DNA of 64,000 bases from an uncultured Clostridia bacterium (GTDB lineage Bacteria > Bacillota > Clostridia > Christensenellales > UBA1242): NCBI GenBank assembly GCA_934772045.1, contig CAKVMH010000002.1:62001-126000 (forward strand). The letters run 5' to 3'. The notes beneath the pieces were generated by a model. It saw only the letters and a list, made by a program, of their open reading frames with translations, was not told the origin of the DNA and did no database searches. The translations under genes were made by a program, and so were the position numbers. How positions within the stretch are numbered: the stretch's first letter is position 1; each line of letters opens with the position of its first letter. Positions 60,467 through 64,000 of the stretch are shown here, piece by piece.

Positions 60467-63109
60467 ATGAAAAAGTATGTTTACTTATTCAGCGAAGGCG
60501 ACGCAACCATGCGTAATTTGCTTGGTGGTAAAGGCGCAAACCTTGCTGAAATGACAAAAATTGGCTTACCAGTGCCACAAGGCTTCACAATTTCAACCGA
60601 AGCTTGCACACAATACTATGAAGATGGCAGGCAAATTAACGCTAATATTCAAGCAGAAATTATGGAATATATTGCCAAAATGGAAAAAATCACAGGCAAA
60701 AAGTTCGGTGATATTGAAAATCCATTGTTGGTTTCAGTTCGTTCAGGTGCTAGGGCATCTATGCCAGGCATGATGGACACAATTTTGAACCTTGGTTTGA
60801 ACGATCAAGTTGTTGAAACATTGTCACGTAAGAGTGGCAACCCTCGTTGGGCATGGGACTGCTATCGTAGGTTTATCCAAATGTTCAGCGATGTTGTTAT
60901 GGAAGTTGGCAAAAAGTATTTTGAAAAACTTATCGACCAACTTAAAGCCCGCAAAGGCTACACATCTGACCTTGACATGGACGCAGATGACTTGAAAGAA
61001 CTTGCAAACGAATTTAAGGCTGAATACAAAAAACAATTGGGCAAAGATTTCCCAGTTGACCCTAAAGTTCAACTTTTCGAGGCTATCAAAGCAGTTTTCC
61101 GCAGTTGGGATAACCCACGTGCTAACATTTATCGTATGGACCACGACATTCCATATAGTTGGGGTACAGCGGTTAATGTTCAAATGATGGCTTTCGGTAA
61201 CATGGGCGAAACATCTGGTACAGGTGTTGCATTCACACGTAACCCAGCCACAGGTGAAAAGGGCTTGATGGGTGAATTTTTGATGAACGCACAAGGCGAA
61301 GATGTTGTTGCTGGTGTGCGTACACCTATGCCTATTGCAAAAATGGCGGAAATTTTGCCAGAATGTTACGAAGAATTTAAGAAAATTTGCGACACTCTTG
61401 AACATCACTATCGTGATATGCAAGACATGGAATTTACAATTGAAGACAAAAAACTTTACATGCTTCAAACACGTAACGGTAAGCGTACCGCTGCCGCTGC
61501 AATCAAAATCGCTTGTGATTTAATCGATGAAGGCATGATAAGTGAAAAGGAAGCATTAATGCAAATTGATGCTAAATCTTTGGATATGCTTTTGCACCCA
61601 ACTTTCGACGCTGAAGCACTTAAAAATGCAGATAAAAATAATGTCGTGGGCAAGGGTATTGCTGCCAGCCCAGGCGCTGCCGCTGGTACAATCGTGTTCA
61701 CAGCAGAAGACGCTGTTAAAGAAGGCAAAGCAGGCAAAAAAGTGGTTCTTGTCCGCTTGGAAACCAGCCCAGAAGATATTGAAGGCATGAAATATAGCCA
61801 AGGTATTTTGACAGTGCGCGGTGGTCAAACATCACACGCAGCCGTTGTTGCGCGTGGCATGGGCACATGCTGTGTTTCAGGTTGTGGCGACATCAAAATG
61901 GACGAAGAAAACAAATGCTTCACACTTGCTGGCAAAGTTTTCCACGAAGGCGACGCTTTGTCACTTGACGGCTCAACTGGCAAGATTTACGACTGCATTA
62001 TCAAAACTGTTCCTGCAGACCCTAACAGCGGTTATTTCGGTCGTATCATGCGTTTGGCAGATAAATATAAAGCACTTGGCGTAAAAACTAATGCTGACAC
62101 ACCAAAAGATGCTCAACGCGCACAAGAACTTGGCGCACAAGGCATCGGTTTGTGCCGTACTGAACACATGTTCTTCGACCCAGCGCGTATCGGTGCATTC
62201 CGTGAAATGATTTGCGCAGATACAGTTGAAGAACGTGTGCATGCACTCAATAAAATCGAACCTATGCAACAAGCAGACTTTGAAGGCTTGATGGAAGCAC
62301 TTAAAGGTCAACCTGTTACTATCCGTTTCTTGGATCCACCACTTCACGAATTTGTTCCAACCAGTGAAGAAGACATCAAAGAATTGGCACAAACACAAGG
62401 CAAAACTGTTGCTCAAATCAAACAACTTATCGCCGATTTACACGAATTTAACCCAATGATGGGGCACCGTGGTTGCCGTTTGGCAGTTACTTACCCTGAA
62501 ATTGCCGTTATGCAAACTAAGGCTGTAATTAAAGCTGCCATTGCTGTTCAAAATCGTCATCCAGACTGGAAAGTTGTTCCAGAAATTATGATTCCACTTG
62601 TTGGCGAAATTAAGGAACTTCAATTTGTTAAACGCGTTGTTGTTGACACCGCAGACAAGGTTATTGCTGACGCAAAATCTAACCTTAAATACGAAGTTGG
62701 CACAATGATTGAAATTCCACGCGCAGCATTAACTGCTGACGAAATTGCAAAAGATGCAGACTTCTTCTGCTTCGGCACTAACGACTTAACACAAATGACT
62801 TTCGGTTTCAGCCGTGACGATGCTGGCAAGTTCTTGCCTTCATATTACGCAAACAAAATTTATGAAAGCGACCCATTTGCTCGCCTCGACACAAACGGTG
62901 TTGGCAAACTTATGGAACTTTCAATTCAACTTGGCAAATCAACAAATCCAAAACTCCACACAGGCATTTGTGGTGAACATGGTGGCGACCCTTCAAGTAT
63001 TGAATTCTGCCACAAAATTGGCCTTGATTATGTAAGTTGCTCACCATACCGCGTTCCAATCGCAAGGCTCGCTGCCGCTCAAGCAAACATTAAGTTCCCA
63101 AGGAAATAG
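60467..63109 (+). CDS. ppdK: Pyruvate, phosphate dikinase
   Basis: At 880 residues this is full-length PPDK, interconverting pyruvate + ATP + Pi and PEP + AMP + PPi; in anaerobic Clostridia it usually serves PPi-linked glycolysis. N-terminal nucleotide domain (LLGGKGANLAEMTKIGLPVP, VSVRSGARASMPGMMDT), phospho-His domain GGQTSHAAVVARGMG with His457, and C-terminal PEP/pyruvate barrel (GLCRTEHMFF, FGTNDLTQMTFGFSRDD, CGEHGGDP). RBS AAAAAGGAG. Monocistronic between terminators. A PPDK regulatory protein gene is not in view. Confidence 0.98.
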   Translation: MKKYVYLFSEGDATMRNLLGGKGANLAEMTKIGLPVPQGFTISTEACTQYYEDGRQINANIQAEIMEYIAKMEKITGKKFGDIENPLLVSVRSGARASMPGMMDTILNLGLNDQVVETLSRKSGNPRWAWDCYRRFIQMFSDVVMEVGKKYFEKLIDQLKARKGYTSDLDMDADDLKELANEFKAEYKKQLGKDFPVDPKVQLFEAIKAVFRSWDNPRANIYRMDHDIPYSWGTAVNVQMMAFGNMGETSGTGVAFTRNPATGEKGLMGEFLMNAQGEDVVAGVRTPMPIAKMAEILPECYEEFKKICDTLEHHYRDMQDMEFTIEDKKLYMLQTRNGKRTAAAAIKIACDLIDEGMISEKEALMQIDAKSLDMLLHPTFDAEALKNADKNNVVGKGIAASPGAAAGTIVFTAEDAVKEGKAGKKVVLVRLETSPEDIEGMKYSQGILTVRGGQTSHAAVVARGMGTCCVSGCGDIKMDEENKCFTLAGKVFHEGDALSLDGSTGKIYDCIIKTVPADPNSGYFGRIMRLADKYKALGVKTNADTPKDAQRAQELGAQGIGLCRTEHMFFDPARIGAFREMICADTVEERVHALNKIEPMQQADFEGLMEALKGQPVTIRFLDPPLHEFVPTSEEDIKELAQTQGKTVAQIKQLIADLHEFNPMMGHRGCRLAVTYPEIAVMQTKAVIKAAIAVQNRHPDWKVVPEIMIPLVGEIKELQFVKRVVVDTADKVIADAKSNLKYEVGTMIEIPRAALTADEIAKDADFFCFGTNDLTQMTFGFSRDDAGKFLPSYYANKIYESDPFARLDTNGVGKLMELSIQLGKSTNPKLHTGICGEHGGDPSSIEFCHKIGLDYVSCSPYRVPIARLAAAQANIKFPRK

Positions 63110-63130
63110 TACATTATTTTGAGTATGTAT

Positions 63131-63191
63131 TTGTCATTCTGAGCAAAAAACAATGTTTTGAAGCGAAAAATATTGTGCATAGCACTTTTAA
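63131..63191 (+). repeat. Interspersed TCATTCTGAGC repeat
   Basis: TTGTCATTCTGAGC ... GAAGCGAAAAAT, then TTGTGCATAGCACTTTTAA, parallels the unit at 36653-36705 (TGTCACCCTGAGC ... GCGAAGGGTC, TTGCACGAAGTGCTTTTTAA). An inner AAAACAATGTTTT hairpin is added here. Confidence 0.65.
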
Positions 63192-63202
63192 TGTAAAACA
63201 TA

Positions 63203-63232
63203 AAAAATCTCTCTTAACCGAGAGATTTTTTT
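63203..63232 (+). terminator. Terminator of ppdK
   Basis: AATCTCTC (63206-63213) pairs with GAGAGATT (63220-63227), then T run. Confidence 0.85.
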
Positions 63233-63266
63233 AAACTATAATTAATCTATAAAGCTGTTGTTTTAA

Positions 63267-63296
63267 TTGACAAGTCAATAATTGCTAGGTTAATAT
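63267..63296 (+). promoter_or_regulatory. Promoter of the terminal lipoprotein gene
   Basis: TTGACA (63267-63272), 18-nt spacer, TAATAT (63291-63296). Confidence 0.6.
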
Positions 63297-63346
63297 AGTA
63301 ATATATTGTTTATAATTTTAACAATATTCAAAAAGAGGGGGAGAAA

Positions 63347-64000
63347 ATGAAAGGTAAAAAATTATTGTCGGTATTGGCAGTCGGTGCGCTTGTTGCGCCA
63401 TTGGCGCTTTGCTTTGCTGGTTGCAAAAAAAAGGATAAAAAGTTTGATATTAATGCTAAGGAAATTTATGCTGTGTCAGCAGTTTCAAGTGTAAATTATT
63501 TGATGAATTTAGAGCAAGATAGTGTAGGCACTAAAACTACAAATATCAAATATTCTAATTCGACAACATCGGCAACAGAAAGACCATTGGCTTTGTCTAA
63601 TTCTGATGTGGAGAGCATTAAAGACTGCTTGGAACTTTTTGATTCAGCAATTGCAAGTGGTAAAGTCAGCCAAACAACAGCAAAAAATAATAATCCTACC
63701 GATGAATTTGCAACATATACTTTTGTTATGACTATCAATTTGCCCGGGTTGAATGAAAGTTTTAAAATGTACTATAATGAAGTTGAAACGAAAACCAATC
63801 GTAAAATTGAGGACGAAAAAGAAGAGGTTGAAGTATCAACTACACTTGAAGGGGTTATGGCGGTTGGAGAAACACGTTTTGATATGACTGGTAAACGTGA
63901 ATTCGAGCAAGAAGGCAATGAAAAAGAATCTTCAATTGAGTTTACAACAAAAAGCAGAACAAATAGCCAAAACTATGTTGTGATTGAACAATCTGTTGAA
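63347..64000 (+). CDS. Putative lipoprotein (3'-truncated by window edge)
   Basis: The reading frame is open from 63347 to the end of the window (218 codons). RBS GAGGGGGAG. The N-terminus is a classical lipoprotein signal: MKGKKLLSVLAVGALVAPLA, then LCFAGC with the lipobox Cys at residue 26. A Lys-rich segment and a Ser/Thr-rich, charged domain follow (LEGVMAVGETRFDMTGKREF), with alternating beta-type residues. Function not recognised; probably an extracytoplasmic binding or envelope protein. Confidence 0.75.
   Translation, partial: MKGKKLLSVLAVGALVAPLALCFAGCKKKDKKFDINAKEIYAVSAVSSVNYLMNLEQDSVGTKTTNIKYSNSTTSATERPLALSNSDVESIKDCLELFDSAIASGKVSQTTAKNNNPTDEFATYTFVMTINLPGLNESFKMYYNEVETKTNRKIEDEKEEVEVSTTLEGVMAVGETRFDMTGKREFEQEGNEKESSIEFTTKSRTNSQNYVVIEQSVE

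Noticed and set aside
60824..61468. Long minus-strand ORF inside ppdK
   Set aside because: Antisense shadow of ppdK; Cys/His/Phe-rich composition typical of reverse reading.
1..64000. CRISPR array, prophage or complete IS element
   Set aside because: No regularly spaced repeats, cas, phage structural or transposase gene is seen on either strand.

Overview
The window looks like a chromosomal segment of an uncultured, low-GC, spore-forming Bacillota (Clostridia-like). The evidence is the gene content and order: rpmB–asp23–fakA, dnaG–rpoD, hrcA–grpE–dnaK–dnaJ with a CIRCE operator, yqfC–yqfD–ybeY/era–yqzL–recO, an intact sigK, pyruvate phosphate dikinase, a Firmicutes-type LexA box, and a MurE with the DNPR meso-DAP signature. 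The standard code works throughout, and GTG and TTG starts occur.

Layout. 0–5.2 kb: end of plsY, tatD, two surface or lipoprotein genes and RNase P RNA. 5.2–10 kb: sigK (minus strand), lepA, a transglutaminase-like gene and hemW. 10–15.4 kb: the HrcA-controlled chaperone operon, with a Cys-rich GrpE and a foreign-looking ORF before dnaK. 15.7–19.6 kb: an orphan hydrolase-like gene, rpmB (minus) and asp23–fakA. 19.6–21.3 kb: a Cys-rich mini-protein, tRNA-Val and tRNA-Gly in a repeat-rich patch. 21.3–31.5 kb: cysS, dnaG, a truncated sigma-like gene, rpoD, a zinc-ribbon gene, a YkvI-like transporter, a lytic transglycosylase, dinB with an SOS box, and engB. 31.8–34.9 kb: an amino-acid-type dehydrogenase behind tandem promoter repeats, a spore-coat-like protein and a phosphoesterase. 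35–49.4 kb: the division/cell-wall (dcw) cluster rsmH–ftsL-like–ftsI–murE–mraY–murD–ftsW–[insertion]–murA–ftsQ–ftsA–ftsZ, without murF, murG or murC. 49.6–56.5 kb: nrdR, PAP2, ABC-F, yqfC, yqfD, a YbeY–Era fusion, yqzL-like and recO. 56.8–64 kb: two WG-repeat proteins, ppdK and the start of a lipoprotein.

The most unusual signals are these. (1) Extra copies of the 3' ends of genes lie directly downstream of ftsW, a spore-coat-like gene, rpmB and tRNA-Gly. In the protein genes nearly all changes are synonymous. (2) A family of ~100-nt hairpin elements (three copies here) abuts two of those duplicated tails. (3) YbeY and Era are fused in one ORF. (4) GrpE carries a metallothionein-like N-terminus with 19 Cys. 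(5) Several genes have sigma-A promoters placed so that transcription would begin at the start codon (leaderless mRNAs). (6) A sigma-factor fragment is encoded between dnaG and rpoD.

All calls come from reading the sequence and recalling family features. No database search was run.
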